Assembly: GCA_039969155.1 (NCBI GenBank)
Contig: JBDVOJ010000038.1
Span: 1 to 64,000 of the forward strand
Source of the DNA: GCA-002733465 sp039969155
GTDB lineage: Bacteria; Pseudomonadota; Gammaproteobacteria; Enterobacterales; Kangiellaceae
Length of the DNA stretch: 64,000 nt
Direction of reading: 5' to 3'
Under the pieces are notes generated by a model. The model saw only the letters and a program-made list of their open reading frames with translations, was not told the DNA's origin and made no database searches. The position numbers were made by a program, and so were the translations under genes. Shown here piece by piece: positions 1 to 8,998 of the stretch. Every line of letters starts with the position of its first letter. Position 1 is the first letter of the stretch.

Positions 1-346
1 CAGTTTCAAGGCTAAGGCGCTTGATATTTTTCGCCCTCGCCTGTTGTATAATATGATTGACTAGTTGGTTGCCGATTCCTTTACCTCGAGCTTTCTCCAA
101 AGTATGCATAGACTTAATCTCCGCATGCTCCTTGTCCAATATTTTGATCGCACCACAGGCCAGTATTTCTTCAGCTCGCCAAACACTCCAAAATGAAATT
201 TCAGGTGCTTTGAGCGCGTCAAGATCTAATGCGAATATTGCTTCTTCAGGTGAATGCAACGCGGCGTTTTTAAGATGAATTTCTAGAAGGTTTTTTATCG
301 GTTCACCAGACAGGTCATCTAATCGGATCTCAATTTTATCGCTCAT
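1..346 (-). CDS. GNAT family N-acetyltransferase, C-terminus cut by window edge
   Basis: An open frame runs from an ATG at 346 to the window edge and gives 115 residues without a stop. It begins MSDKIEIRLDDLSGEP and has the acetyl-CoA pyrophosphate-binding motif A of GNAT enzymes near residues 89-96 (ARGKGIGN), preceded by the usual beta strand (AEIKSMHTLEKA). The family moves an acetyl group from acetyl-CoA to an amine. The layout (about 85 residues before motif A) fits a small stand-alone acetyltransferase of roughly 150-160 residues, so about a third is missing beyond the left edge. The substrate cannot be told. It lies 34 bp from the siroheme-synthase-like gene's stop, but that gene is upstream of it on the same strand, so co-transcription is possible. 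Confidence 0.8.
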   Translation of the reverse strand, partial: MSDKIEIRLDDLSGEPIKNLLEIHLKNAALHSPEEAIFALDLDALKAPEISFWSVWRAEEILACGAIKILDKEHAEIKSMHTLEKARGKGIGNQLVNHIIQQARAKNIKRLSLET

Positions 347-379
347 ATCTATCACTCTCTTAAAAATATGAAAGAATAG

Positions 380-1420
380 TTAGTCATATTTTGCTATTGC
401 AATGCGAGTATAATTTATCTGATTTTTATTTAGAATCAAAGATGACAGTTTTTTGTCCAACTGTTGAAATAAGTGCCCATCATTGATGACCACCGAACGG
501 CCTTGTTGTTTAGACAGCTCAATATTTTCAACAATATCTTCCAACAAACAGCTAGCATCACTATAGTCACAAAGAGTGTGATCCAAAATATGGATATCTG
601 CATCACGCCGAATTAGATCTTTGAGCAGTTGATAATTACTCTGACTAACATACAAGTTATCGACCTTTTGTAGTTGCGTTATGATGGAAACCGATAAGTC
701 ATCAATTTGGCCTCGTCCAAAGTCTATCAAAGCAAGTTGTTCACTGTGAGTGGCTTGATCATGCGAATCATTATTGGGTTGAACCGTTTGAAACAACTGG
801 TAGTCTAAATTTAGGCTTTTCTTGTTAGATTGCGATAAATTTTTGCTGGTACTCCAGCCAAGCTCGCGCTCAAAAAAACGCTCCCAAAAGTCTCGACGCT
901 CAGACATTTCTGGAAACTTTTCCGCGACTTTCGCTCGGTCATTATTCACACGGGTTAAAAAATCGCCAATATTATCCGGAATTAACCACTCGAGTTTTTC
1001 ACGTAGCATTCGTGCAAACACTGGGCCGCTTCCACCCGTTGAAATGGCGATAGTTAGTGGGGTTCGATCGACAATACTAGGTACAATAAAGCGACATAAG
1101 CCGGGTTGGTCGACCACATTAACCAAGATGCCTGCGGATTCAGCATCATCATGTACTTGCTTGTTAATTTCTATACGATCGGTAGCGGCTATTACTAACA
1201 ACGTTCCCTGCAACTGCTCAACGTGATACTCAGAATGGACAAGACTGATTAATCCTTCGGACTGTTGCACTAAAAAATCTGGGTGGAACTCTGGTGAAAC
1301 CACTGCCACTTTAGCACCGGCATTCAGAAGTTGGCGCGACTTTCTAATAGCAATATTGCCACCGCCTACTACTAAGCAACGTCTATTTTTTAGATTAATA
1401 CTGACAGGAAGGTAATCCAT
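380..1420 (-). CDS. Siroheme synthase N-terminal half (precorrin-2 dehydrogenase/ferrochelatase) with a decayed SUMT-like C-terminus
   Basis: Residues 1 to about 200 match the Met8p/CysG-B domain, which oxidises precorrin-2 with NAD and inserts iron to make siroheme. Visible are the Rossmann loop VVGGGNIAIRK (17-27), the catalytic Asp in NVVDQPGLC (about 103) and STGGSGPVFARMLREKLE (126 onward), the region of the CysG phosphoserine. The C-terminal 120 residues are not a normal methyltransferase. They still align in order with CysG-A: LIDFGRGQ for LVGAGPGD, LLKDLIRRDADIHIL for IMNLVRRDADRVFV, and GRSVVINDGHLF for GKRVVRLKGGDPFIF. The glycine-rich SAM loops are lost and about 130 residues are missing. 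The protein (346 aa) is longer than Met8-type enzymes (about 200) and shorter than CysG (about 460). The ATG at 1418-1420 is the obvious start. The dehydrogenase assignment is firm; the remnant reading is inference. Confidence 0.85.
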   Translation of the reverse strand: MDYLPVSINLKNRRCLVVGGGNIAIRKSRQLLNAGAKVAVVSPEFHPDFLVQQSEGLISLVHSEYHVEQLQGTLLVIAATDRIEINKQVHDDAESAGILVNVVDQPGLCRFIVPSIVDRTPLTIAISTGGSGPVFARMLREKLEWLIPDNIGDFLTRVNNDRAKVAEKFPEMSERRDFWERFFERELGWSTSKNLSQSNKKSLNLDYQLFQTVQPNNDSHDQATHSEQLALIDFGRGQIDDLSVSIITQLQKVDNLYVSQSNYQLLKDLIRRDADIHILDHTLCDYSDASCLLEDIVENIELSKQQGRSVVINDGHLFQQLDKKLSSLILNKNQINYTRIAIAKYD

Positions 1421-1615
1421 GGTAACGACTAATAACTCTTTTTTTTAAACCAAGGCTTGATGAATGGCTCATTCTATAAGAAAACTTACAAAGACTGAAA
1501 TGACGATTAGTTTGAGAGGTATATTAAAAAGTTTTAGGAAAAACAGCGTTGTTTCATCGCAGCGGTCACTGCCCTGTTAGAAAATTCAGTGACTGATAAC
1601 CATTATTACACCAAT

Positions 1616-1651
1616 GCTAAAGGTTCAGTCAGAGCCTACCGAACCTTTAGC
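1616..1651. repeat. Perfect 11-bp inverted repeat, possible terminator
   Basis: GCTAAAGGTTC and GAACCTTTAGC flank a 14-nt loop about 47 bp beyond the stop of the TonB receptor gene, the position for a transcription end or mRNA-stabilising hairpin. No U-tract follows on either strand, so it is not a textbook intrinsic terminator. Confidence 0.45.
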
Positions 1652-1697
1652 AATCGATGGATTCATGACGTAATGCGCCACGCCATTGACCTTGTAT

Positions 1698-3782
1698 CTA
1701 GAAAGAATAAGTAAGGTTGATACTTGCATTCAGTGGAGCGCCATAATAACCAACGTTGTATAAACTGTTGATATACTTTTCATCGGTTAGGTTTTTAACG
1801 TTAGCCTGGATGACCGTATCATCATTAATAAACCATCGCGCATAGGCATTGACTAACAAATACGCATCTTGCTCGATATTAAAATCGGTATTTTTAATAT
1901 CCGACTGCCACTTACCACCGATACCAATGTTCACATTGGAAAGTTGAGGGAGTTTATATTCCAAAGTAAAGTTGAAGGTATTTCTCGGCGACCATAGTCG
2001 AGTATTTTCTCCGGTTTCATCGTCAACATCAATCTTGGTAAAGCCTAATACTGCGTTCAAGTTTTCCGAAAGCTGTCCCACAACCTCTATCTCTATTCCT
2101 CGTGAATCTACATTGGTTCCTTCATAATAGAAGCGGCCATCAGATGGTCTCACTCCTGCAAAAGCAGATAAGTTTTCTTGCTCAGCAGTAAAGTAAGCAA
2201 ATGTCGTTAGTAAATCACCATCGAACCATTGAACTTTTGCTCCAACTTCAAAATTAATACCCTTGGTTGGGTCTAAGAAATAACCGTCAAAATCATACTG
2301 TTCCTGTGGTTGGTAGATATCTGAATAACTAACATAAGTATTGATATCCTGAGTAACGGAATAAGTTGCTCCAATATAGGGGCTAACTTCACTTTCATCA
2401 TTGTCAATTACGACCCCGCTATTCAGCCCCTCTCGAGTAAAGTCAATTGCGTTGAAACCGGCGATAACAAAGAACGACTCACTTAAGTTAATTTTGGTGG
2501 AGCCATAAAATCGTTTTAAAGACATATCGATATTTGAATAAAGCGTTCGTTCTCCCCATTCAGGTTCGGGAATAACATCTAGGGGATATGGAAAGGCCGG
2601 GGTCGCTCCAAAACCAGATAACGCTGCGCGAGTATAGGAAAGGTTAGAACTTTTAGAATCACTCATCCCCAAATTTAATTCGTGTTCAAGCCCAAATAAA
2701 GAATATTCTCCATATACGCTCACATCAAACAAATCCGCATCAAACTCATCCTCATAGTTACCAGGCCAACCAGATAAACCTAATCCTGTTTCTCGATCAA
2801 TCGTACCAAAAACATAGAATAACTTGGCTGGATCTTGAGCGCTTCTATAGTTGTAGGTGGCCTTAATTTCCCAATCATTTAGCATGTGGCTATATTCTAC
2901 AAAACCACTATGGTTTTCAGTATCCCACTGTGTCCATTGTTGCGAAGTAGTTGCACTAGTATCGAATTCAGCTTGAGTTCCATCAGAATAGTTCAAGACC
3001 AACCCGCCCCATAAGTTGCCGTTGGAATTAGTATCTTGATAGGTATATCCAACCGTTAATGTTGAGTTGTCTGTCAGCTGGCCATCCACGACACCATAAA
3101 CAAATGCCCTATCGTTGGTGAGTCCTTTCAAGTGACTTTCAGAATCTTCAGCCACGGCAACGATTCGCCCAGCCCAACTACCGCTCTCAGTCAATAGCGC
3201 AGAATAATCAGCTTGGACACGTTTTAAGTTGTAAGAGCCGAGCGATAGTCCCACTTCACCTTCATTCTTATTGGTTGGCCGCTTACGCACATAGTTGATA
3301 GTACCAGCGGCGTTGCCTACTCCGGTAAGCAATCCGTTAGCGCCACGAATGACTTCTATTTTTTGAAAGCCAAAAGACTCCATCGCTCCGGTAACAATTC
3401 CCCAATTATTCGGCATCCCCACACCATCAATCTGGGTATTTTTGATATCAAACCCTCTGGAAGTATAATTGGTACGGTTAGTCTCCCACTCCTCGACAGT
3501 GACGCCGGTCGCCAGTTTTAACGCATCGTTTAAATTGTTTGCAGCAAAACTCTCAATCAGCTCATTCGAAATCACACTGATCGACTGAGGAGTTTCGTTA
3601 ATCTCCATATCCAACCCAGTTGCCCCCTTACTACTGCGATTTAAACGCACACCAGTAATGTACAATTTTTCACCTTCCTCCGAAGCTTCTTCCTCCAAGG
3701 GTTGATCTGGTTGTTGTGCAGAAACGGAAAAAACCATAAATAGGAGGGCTACTAGTAAAGCTAAAGAACCGTTGATATTCAT
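1698..3782 (-). CDS. TonB-dependent siderophore receptor
   Basis: Outer-membrane active transporter for a ferric siderophore, energised by TonB-ExbBD. From the ATG at 3782 it has 694 residues, usual for the family. A signal peptide (MNINGSLALLVALLFMVFSVSA) is followed by the plug domain, with INETPQSISVISNELIES typical of FpvA/FhuE-type siderophore receptors and the IRGANGLLTG region. A 22-strand barrel ends in the terminal aromatic NLTYSF signature. An in-frame TTG four codons further up lies inside the TTGAGAG that acts as ribosome-binding site, so the ATG is chosen. It diverges from a PepSY protein gene, with a Fur box between them. The siderophore type cannot be fixed; hydroxamate receptors such as FhuE/FpvA are the closest in feel. 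Confidence 0.93.
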   Translation of the reverse strand: MNINGSLALLVALLFMVFSVSAQQPDQPLEEEASEEGEKLYITGVRLNRSSKGATGLDMEINETPQSISVISNELIESFAANNLNDALKLATGVTVEEWETNRTNYTSRGFDIKNTQIDGVGMPNNWGIVTGAMESFGFQKIEVIRGANGLLTGVGNAAGTINYVRKRPTNKNEGEVGLSLGSYNLKRVQADYSALLTESGSWAGRIVAVAEDSESHLKGLTNDRAFVYGVVDGQLTDNSTLTVGYTYQDTNSNGNLWGGLVLNYSDGTQAEFDTSATTSQQWTQWDTENHSGFVEYSHMLNDWEIKATYNYRSAQDPAKLFYVFGTIDRETGLGLSGWPGNYEDEFDADLFDVSVYGEYSLFGLEHELNLGMSDSKSSNLSYTRAALSGFGATPAFPYPLDVIPEPEWGERTLYSNIDMSLKRFYGSTKINLSESFFVIAGFNAIDFTREGLNSGVVIDNDESEVSPYIGATYSVTQDINTYVSYSDIYQPQEQYDFDGYFLDPTKGINFEVGAKVQWFDGDLLTTFAYFTAEQENLSAFAGVRPSDGRFYYEGTNVDSRGIEIEVVGQLSENLNAVLGFTKIDVDDETGENTRLWSPRNTFNFTLEYKLPQLSNVNIGIGGKWQSDIKNTDFNIEQDAYLLVNAYARWFINDDTVIQANVKNLTDEKYINSLYNVGYYGAPLNASINLTYSF

Positions 3783-3855
3783 TTGTACTCTCAATTAAAT
3801 CTAAGTTTGTGATTATGTGGCGTCCATTATATAATCCTCAAACGAGATATGTAAA

Positions 3856-3870
3856 TGCTAATTATTATCA
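3856..3870. promoter_or_regulatory. Fur box
   Basis: TGCTAATTATTATCA matches the 7-1-7 Fur core (TGATAATNATTATCA on either strand) at all but one symmetric position. It lies within the 233-bp divergent spacer between the siderophore receptor and the PepSY gene. Both are typical Fur targets, so iron repression of the two units is inferred. A further GATTATCG nearby (3881-3888) may extend the site. Confidence 0.75.
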
Positions 3871-4015
3871 TTTGCATTACGATTATCGTCAAAAACCGCA
3901 ATTTAGTCATGAAAGATGGCTATGTTTCGTGTGGTTTTTTGTATAAGAAAAAGGCAGAACGACTCACATGGGTAGATTGTTTTTGAAAAGAGCGAATAAA
4001 TAAATAGGGTTTTGT

Positions 4016-5173
4016 ATGAAAAAACTTAACAAACGTTTTTGGTTTCAAATACACGGTTGGGCTTCGTTACCGATTTGGATTGTATTCTGTTTGGTTTGCT
4101 TAACCGGAACCATCGCTGTTTTTAGTCATGAGTTAACTTGGTTAACAAACCCAGCGGCAAGAGCAGACAATCCAGATAATTTGGTGGAAAAGAGCATACC
4201 GGAACTAATTGCAATCGTTGAACAAACCTACCCGACAGCCAAAGTAACGACTGCAATGAGCTTTGAACCTTATCTTGTTCGGGCAATCATTTTTACCGAT
4301 AGTGATAAACCACAAGCCATCGCTTATGTTAATCAGTTTACTGGGAAGATTCAGGAAGTTAACAACGGCATAACCTTCATTAACTTCATGCGCTCGCTAC
4401 ACGCATGGCTTTTATTTCCATGGCAGCATAGTTACAGCGTGGGTTATTACCTAGTTTGCTCTATGGCAATTGCGATGCTAATTGCGCTGATTTCTGGACT
4501 AATCATCTACAAAAAGTTTTGGCGAGCTTATACACGACCACAAGTTCGGTTTGATAAACGCAAGAAGATCATTTTAGGTGATTTACACCGAACGGCTGGC
4601 GCCTGGTCAATATGGTTTTTACTGCTCATGAGTGTGACGGGATTATGGTATTTAGTACAAGCGATGCTATGGCACAATGATGTTGAAATTGACCCAAACC
4701 CACCTGTAATAACAGAGATTCCGTCGGTGACTAATGAAGGCTCAGTACCCGAGAGAAAAGTTAGCCTTGCTGATGCGCTACTCATTACTAAACAAAAATT
4801 TCCCGATTTTAAAAGTACTTACGTCATGCCACCCGAACACGTACGCGATTCCTATAAGTTCTATGGCCAGGGTGATTTTGTTTTCTACGACCAATATTCA
4901 TACGGAGTCGCTGTTGACCCTTGGTCCGGTGAAATCATTCACACCCGCTCTCCTCAAACAATGAATGCACTACAAACGCTATCGCATATTGCTAACCCGC
5001 TCCATTACGGGACTATTGGTGGTCTTTGGACAAAAACTATTTGGTTCATTTTTGGTGTGTTTTTAACCGGTATGTCGATTACAGGATTTTGGATGTGGTC
5101 TGAGCGAACGATAAAAAACACTCGTTCCGAAAATACTGACCTAATTGAAACAAATGCATTGGAGTTTAGCTAA
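4016..5173 (+). CDS. PepSY-associated TM helix protein (PiuB-like), iron-regulated
   Basis: Inner-membrane protein of 385 aa with four predicted membrane helices: near 15-35 (WIVFCLVCLTGTIAVF), about 145-165, about 195-215 (WSIWFLLLMSVTGLWYL) and about 345-365. Conserved histidines sit at the helix ends (HGWASLPIW, LHAWLLFPWQHS, GDLHRTAGAW, ANPLHYG), as in PiuB/YcnJ-type proteins found beside siderophore receptors. Two periplasmic PepSY-like segments lie between the helices. Some family members reduce ferric siderophores in the periplasm with heme bound by such histidines; that role is inference here. Its stop overlaps the start of the next gene (TAATG), so the two are translationally coupled. 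The promoter region contains the Fur box. Confidence 0.88.
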   Translation: MKKLNKRFWFQIHGWASLPIWIVFCLVCLTGTIAVFSHELTWLTNPAARADNPDNLVEKSIPELIAIVEQTYPTAKVTTAMSFEPYLVRAIIFTDSDKPQAIAYVNQFTGKIQEVNNGITFINFMRSLHAWLLFPWQHSYSVGYYLVCSMAIAMLIALISGLIIYKKFWRAYTRPQVRFDKRKKIILGDLHRTAGAWSIWFLLLMSVTGLWYLVQAMLWHNDVEIDPNPPVITEIPSVTNEGSVPERKVSLADALLITKQKFPDFKSTYVMPPEHVRDSYKFYGQGDFVFYDQYSYGVAVDPWSGEIIHTRSPQTMNALQTLSHIANPLHYGTIGGLWTKTIWFIFGVFLTGMSITGFWMWSERTIKNTRSENTDLIETNALEFS

Positions 5174-5646
5174 TGAATAGTCGCAAGAAACCTTGGTGGG
5201 AACGAAATAAGTACTTTATTAACGGCTTAGTTCTTGTTCTCATAGGTTATTACTTTTATCAATCACTAAACCCTCAGTTTCCTGATCTATGGAAAGCTAA
5301 ACAAGTTGGTGAGTTTGAACTGACACCGATGCCATTTGATCTAGAGCAACCCTACTTGCATCACGGCGTCTACACAAAAGACTTTTTTCTTTTTGTTAGC
5401 AAGGGTAACGTGAAAAACATTCGTCAAGCTTACATTAATATAGGTGACCAACCTATCCCTTTAGCGGAGCTACAACTAAATGGGAATGGCATTTTACACG
5501 GCAGTCAACATGGCCAAGAAGTTCACGCGATAGCACCCAAAATAATAGAGGAAAACCATAAGGTATGGCTGACACTTGAAGACTGGCGGGGCCAACAATT
5601 TGTTATAAACTGGGAGCTCCCCACTACCTTGGTCGAAAATTTCTAA
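5173..5646 (+). CDS. Membrane-anchored hypothetical protein coupled to the PepSY gene
   Basis: 157 residues with a basic N-terminus (MNSRKKPWWERNK) and one hydrophobic segment (FINGLVLVLIGYYFY, about 14-28). The rest is a periplasmic domain rich in beta structure with several His residues (QPYLHHGVYTKDF, HGSQHGQEVHA). I do not recognise a named family. The TAATG overlap with the PepSY gene shows the two are made together, so an accessory role in ferric-siderophore processing or metal binding is likely but unproven. Confidence 0.75.
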   Translation: MNSRKKPWWERNKYFINGLVLVLIGYYFYQSLNPQFPDLWKAKQVGEFELTPMPFDLEQPYLHHGVYTKDFFLFVSKGNVKNIRQAYINIGDQPIPLAELQLNGNGILHGSQHGQEVHAIAPKIIEENHKVWLTLEDWRGQQFVINWELPTTLVENF

Positions 5647-5799
5647 AAGCTATATACAATAGGTGTTGTTTATTGAATTTATAAAGATTGTCAACACTTC
5701 GACCACCAATATTGAGCTAGTCATTAAGATCGAAATTTGGTTAATATAGACGATATTATAAAGTTTTGAAGCTCTCACTGGAACTGGCGAAATCAATAG

Positions 5800-6021
5800 A
5801 TGAATCAATACAAAGTTAAATATTATACATCCGGAGGATATAAAACATCCGGTTCCTTGGAAACTGAACTGACCATAAAAAGAGATCCCAGCAACCAACT
5901 GTGTCTCTACAATGAGGATACTTTAATTGGAGATATAGAAAAAATCGAAGCGTTGTTTCTGGAGCAATTAGGTTATCAAGAAAGCATCACAGTATTTGAT
6001 GTTGAGTTGGTTAGTACATAG
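5800..6021 (+). CDS. Small hypothetical protein (73 aa)
   Basis: ATG-started frame MNQYKVKYYTSGGYKTSGSL, soluble, with a mixed beta-type composition and no recognised domain. There is no strong Shine-Dalgarno sequence in front. A competing antisense frame at 5650-5898 is richer in hydrophobic residues but looks like a shadow. Kept because amino-acid use is ordinary for a cytosolic protein; it could still be chance. Confidence 0.4.
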   Translation: MNQYKVKYYTSGGYKTSGSLETELTIKRDPSNQLCLYNEDTLIGDIEKIEALFLEQLGYQESITVFDVELVST

Positions 6022-6426
6022 CCGCAGTTAATAATGATTTCATATATAGTTTTTCTTCTACTAATCGCGTTGTTGATGGGCTTTAACTTTTTTGGAGCCT
6101 TTTTTAATACTCAGTGATTTCATCCGTTACTTCTAGCGTTTTTTCGTAAATCCTTTGTGATAATAAATCTAGATGATTAAAGTCAGGCTTGTCGATAATT
6201 ACAGCTTCCAAGACTGCGCATTTTGGCATGTTTAGTAGTGAGCCAGACATGCATAAACATTACAATATACACGATCCCTTTTCTCTTTTCTCTCATAGAC
6301 TATTAGAGCGAGTGGAGCCAAAGCGACACCCACATTAGTGCTTATATGACACCGAACAATTAGTGGCAGCTAAACGTCATCATGTCCTAGTTTTTGTACT
6401 TATCACAAGCTTTTTTGCGTTCTTTT
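6022..6426. other. Intergenic stretch with a possible 27-residue membrane peptide
   Basis: No full gene seen. An ATG at 6034 opens a 27-codon frame to a TGA at 6115-6117 on the + strand, MISYIVFLLLIALLMGFNFF then GAFFNTQ, essentially one membrane helix. There is no clear Shine-Dalgarno sequence, so it is only a candidate small protein. The remainder carries no recognised signal. Confidence 0.3.
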
Positions 6427-7032
6427 TTAATAGAGCAACAACCCTTTTACTACTGGAAAAACTGATGCAACTAAAAGCAGTGACATACCTATATTTAAGC
6501 CTCTAACAGCACTTCTGTTCGACAAGTACTTATTCATTAGCGCGCCAGAAAATATCCAGATGCCGACGCACGGAGGTCCAACAATTAAAAAGGTAACCGT
6601 AAGAAAAATAATCTGTGAAAGATACGATTCACCTTGGGTAGTAAAGGCCGATACAGCGCTGATACATACAACCCAAGCTTTTGCATTAACCCATTGAAAC
6701 AATAGCCCGTTAAAAAAGCTCAAAGGTTTCGCTTGCGGGCCTTGCTTATTAAAATCGCTATTATTGGCAATAACGTAGGCTAAATAGAGTATGTAAATAA
6801 CACCGATTATTTTTAAATAAACGCTGAGCTGAGGGAATGCTGTCAGGATCTGGCCGAAGCCTAACCCCACCAATAAGAGCATGAGAGAAAAACCAACACA
6901 AATTCCAAAAAGCAGTGGTAGGCTTCTAAGCATACCAAAGCTTAGTCCAGAAGCCATGGCCAAAATATTATTAGGACCGGGGGTTAAGGTTGCAGAAACC
7001 GAAAAAACTATCACCGAAAACAAGTACTCCAT
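6427..7032 (-). CDS. LysE/RhtB family amino-acid exporter
   Basis: 201-residue inner-membrane protein with six hydrophobic segments and the family N-terminus (SATLTPGPNNILAMASG, about 13-29), which holds the PGPN motif. RhtB/LysE members export amino acids or analogues such as homoserine, threonine or lysine by proton exchange. The start ATG at 7032 has AGGAG eight bases upstream. It lies after the CPBP protease gene on the same strand and close to a LysR gene facing the other way; exporters of this family are often under LysR control. The substrate is unknown. Confidence 0.88.
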   Translation of the reverse strand: MEYLFSVIVFSVSATLTPGPNNILAMASGLSFGMLRSLPLLFGICVGFSLMLLLVGLGFGQILTAFPQLSVYLKIIGVIYILYLAYVIANNSDFNKQGPQAKPLSFFNGLLFQWVNAKAWVVCISAVSAFTTQGESYLSQIIFLTVTFLIVGPPCVGIWIFSGALMNKYLSNRSAVRGLNIGMSLLLVASVFPVVKGLLLY

Positions 7033-7084
7033 ACAGAGCTCCTATCATTTAATTGGATATTTTTAACTCGTAAATAAACAACAA

Positions 7085-7783
7085 TTAAGTGATATTTCCA
7101 TCACTGAGGTAGTAGGCGAACAGACCGAGAGAATTGAAAATTCCGTGGGCCATGATGAGGGGGAAAAGTTTTCGGTCGTTATATAGATAAATGACCCCAA
7201 ACAAAATCGCAACAAGACCCGTCCCGATAATGCCCGGAACACCTTGGGAAATATGAAGCATTCCAAAGATTATTGAATGCAATACAACTGCAGCTACCAT
7301 ACCTTTCTTCTCATCACCAAAAATAGCAATTAGCGTATTTAATAAGAATCCTCGCATTAGCAGCTCTTCGCCCAATGCTGCACCGACCCAGATAACGACC
7401 AACAAATAGGCGGCAAAGATAAGAGGCTTACCTAAAAAGAACTCAAATCGTTCAGAAGCGCTTGCTGGAACGGATACGCCAAACAAGCTAGAAACAAGCG
7501 GAACAACTAGTGCCATGAGCACTATGACCGAAACTATGGCCAGAAGAGTAAGACCCAATGATTTTAACCAGTCTTTTCGCCCAACTGGTATCGAGAGACC
7601 GCGCTCTTTCCAGGTAATTTTCTTCTTTTTCATAAAAAAGGTCGCTACCAAAATACCGCTCCACATGGCGATTCCACCCGCGCCAATGGTGTTAAAGCGA
7701 TCGGCAATGTCTTTGACCAACAGCATGACGGTTAAAACTACAAGGATTTCTAAAAGGCTTTGTTGTTTTGAGGATAACTTCAT
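7085..7783 (-). CDS. CPBP (CAAX/Abi-type) intramembrane metalloprotease
   Basis: 232 residues from the ATG at 7783 (MKLSSKQQSLLE). A GTG 14 codons upstream is possible but would put a polar extension before the first helix. Multiple membrane segments and the three Abi motifs are present: ALGEELLMRGF (EExxxR), FGMLH (FxxxH) and HGIFN (HxxxN). These form the glutamate and histidine metal site of Rce1-type proteases. Bacterial members are linked to bacteriocin immunity, membrane proteolysis or regulation; the substrate is unknown here. About 50 bp separate it from the LysE gene downstream. Confidence 0.88.
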   Translation of the reverse strand: MKLSSKQQSLLEILVVLTVMLLVKDIADRFNTIGAGGIAMWSGILVATFFMKKKKITWKERGLSIPVGRKDWLKSLGLTLLAIVSVIVLMALVVPLVSSLFGVSVPASASERFEFFLGKPLIFAAYLLVVIWVGAALGEELLMRGFLLNTLIAIFGDEKKGMVAAVVLHSIIFGMLHISQGVPGIIGTGLVAILFGVIYLYNDRKLFPLIMAHGIFNSLGLFAYYLSDGNIT

Positions 7784-7921
7784 AATTCTCACATCTTTAA
7801 TAATTAAGGGTTTCAAATCTTTCACAGATATTACTGAGCCTTTTAAATTAAAGGTTTTTCTTCGCTTTGTTAAATGATAAAATCTAAATTATTTATTAGT
7901 AAACAAGATATATAATCCCAA

Positions 7922-8854
7922 ATGTCTCTACACCCGGCAATCTTGACATGTCTACAGGTATTTAATGCCATTGTGGAAGAAGGCAGTTTCAGCAAAGCAT
8001 CTGAGCGGCTCGCACTTACTCAGAGCGCAGTTAGCCATCGGGTGAAGCAACTGGAAGAGATTGTTGGGGTAACGCTTATTAAGAGAACAACAAGATATAT
8101 GAAAGTGACAGACGCCGGCCAGCGTCTATATAACCAATCTCGTTTAAATCTAGTTGAATTGGAACGAACCTTGTCCAGTTTAGGAAGCATGTCTGAGTCT
8201 CCTTTAAGTCTTACCATCATCTCCTCATTGGCGACAAAATGGTTACTACCAAACTTGCATGATTATAATCAACACTACCCTGCTCAACCTTTGTCTGTGT
8301 TAAGTGATGACAAAATCATTGATCTAAATTATGAAGGCGTCGACGCAGCAATACGTCTTACCGATATTGTCGATCCTTCCTTGCACATGACTTTTATTAG
8401 CGATGAATGGGTGTTTCCAGTTGCCAGTGAATCTTTGATTCAAAGTAATAACTTGGTTGAACAGCCAGAGTGCTTGTTGGACTATCCTCTTATGCTAGAC
8501 GTCGTCGTGGAAAAAGGAAACAATGAGGGCTCGTGGAAAGGTTGGTTGAAAAACCAAGGGATTGATATGCCGGTCAATCATTCTGTACAAAATTTTAACC
8601 GAACAGATATGGCACTCCAGGCATCAGTTGCAGGACAAGGAATTGCCATCGCGCGAGCGAGCCTAGTTGAATCAGATATGTTAGATATGCAGCTATTTCA
8701 TCAGGTTGGGCGCGCAATAAAAATGAAGTATTCTTATTACTTTGTGTGTCCTCACGAAAAAGCGGAGCATCCAGTCATTGTTAATCTTCGAGAGTGGGTT
8801 ACTAAAGAATTACAAAGCTCTGTTAGTCGCGTTAAACGGCATCTAGTTGTATGA
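7922..8854 (+). CDS. LysR family transcriptional regulator (GcvA-like)
   Basis: 310 residues. The N-terminal winged helix-turn-helix (residues 10-65, EEGSFSKASERLALTQSAVSHRVKQLE) is followed by the LysR substrate-binding domain. The architecture and the start LQVFNAIVEEGSF resemble the GcvA/AmpR subgroup. It is divergent from the protease and LysE genes, with about 140 bp between starts that could hold its operator, so regulation of that pair is a reasonable guess. Confidence 0.9.
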   Translation: MSLHPAILTCLQVFNAIVEEGSFSKASERLALTQSAVSHRVKQLEEIVGVTLIKRTTRYMKVTDAGQRLYNQSRLNLVELERTLSSLGSMSESPLSLTIISSLATKWLLPNLHDYNQHYPAQPLSVLSDDKIIDLNYEGVDAAIRLTDIVDPSLHMTFISDEWVFPVASESLIQSNNLVEQPECLLDYPLMLDVVVEKGNNEGSWKGWLKNQGIDMPVNHSVQNFNRTDMALQASVAGQGIAIARASLVESDMLDMQLFHQVGRAIKMKYSYYFVCPHEKAEHPVIVNLREWVTKELQSSVSRVKRHLVV

Positions 8855-8998
8855 GTCATCAATTTGATTAGGGCTTATCTTGCAGCTTAAAAAGTCTATT
8901 GTGGGCTTCTGGGTTATTTCTCAGTTCCGTAGCCTGCGGATATTAACGCCTAGTTCATAAATTCAGACTCTTTTGCCTGAATATTTTGCAACGCTTTG

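Noticed and set aside
822..1226. 134-residue antisense frame inside the siroheme gene
   Set aside because: A shadow of the strongly supported minus-strand protein; composition dominated by Ser/Arg.
5650..5898. 82-residue minus-strand frame after the iron-linked pair
   Set aside because: Cysteine- and aromatic-rich composition typical of an antisense shadow, no Shine-Dalgarno sequence, overlaps the better small + strand frame.
6241..6337. Short + strand frame with many His and Arg residues in the 6.0-6.4 kb spacer
   Set aside because: Too short, no ribosome-binding site and no similarity that I recognise.
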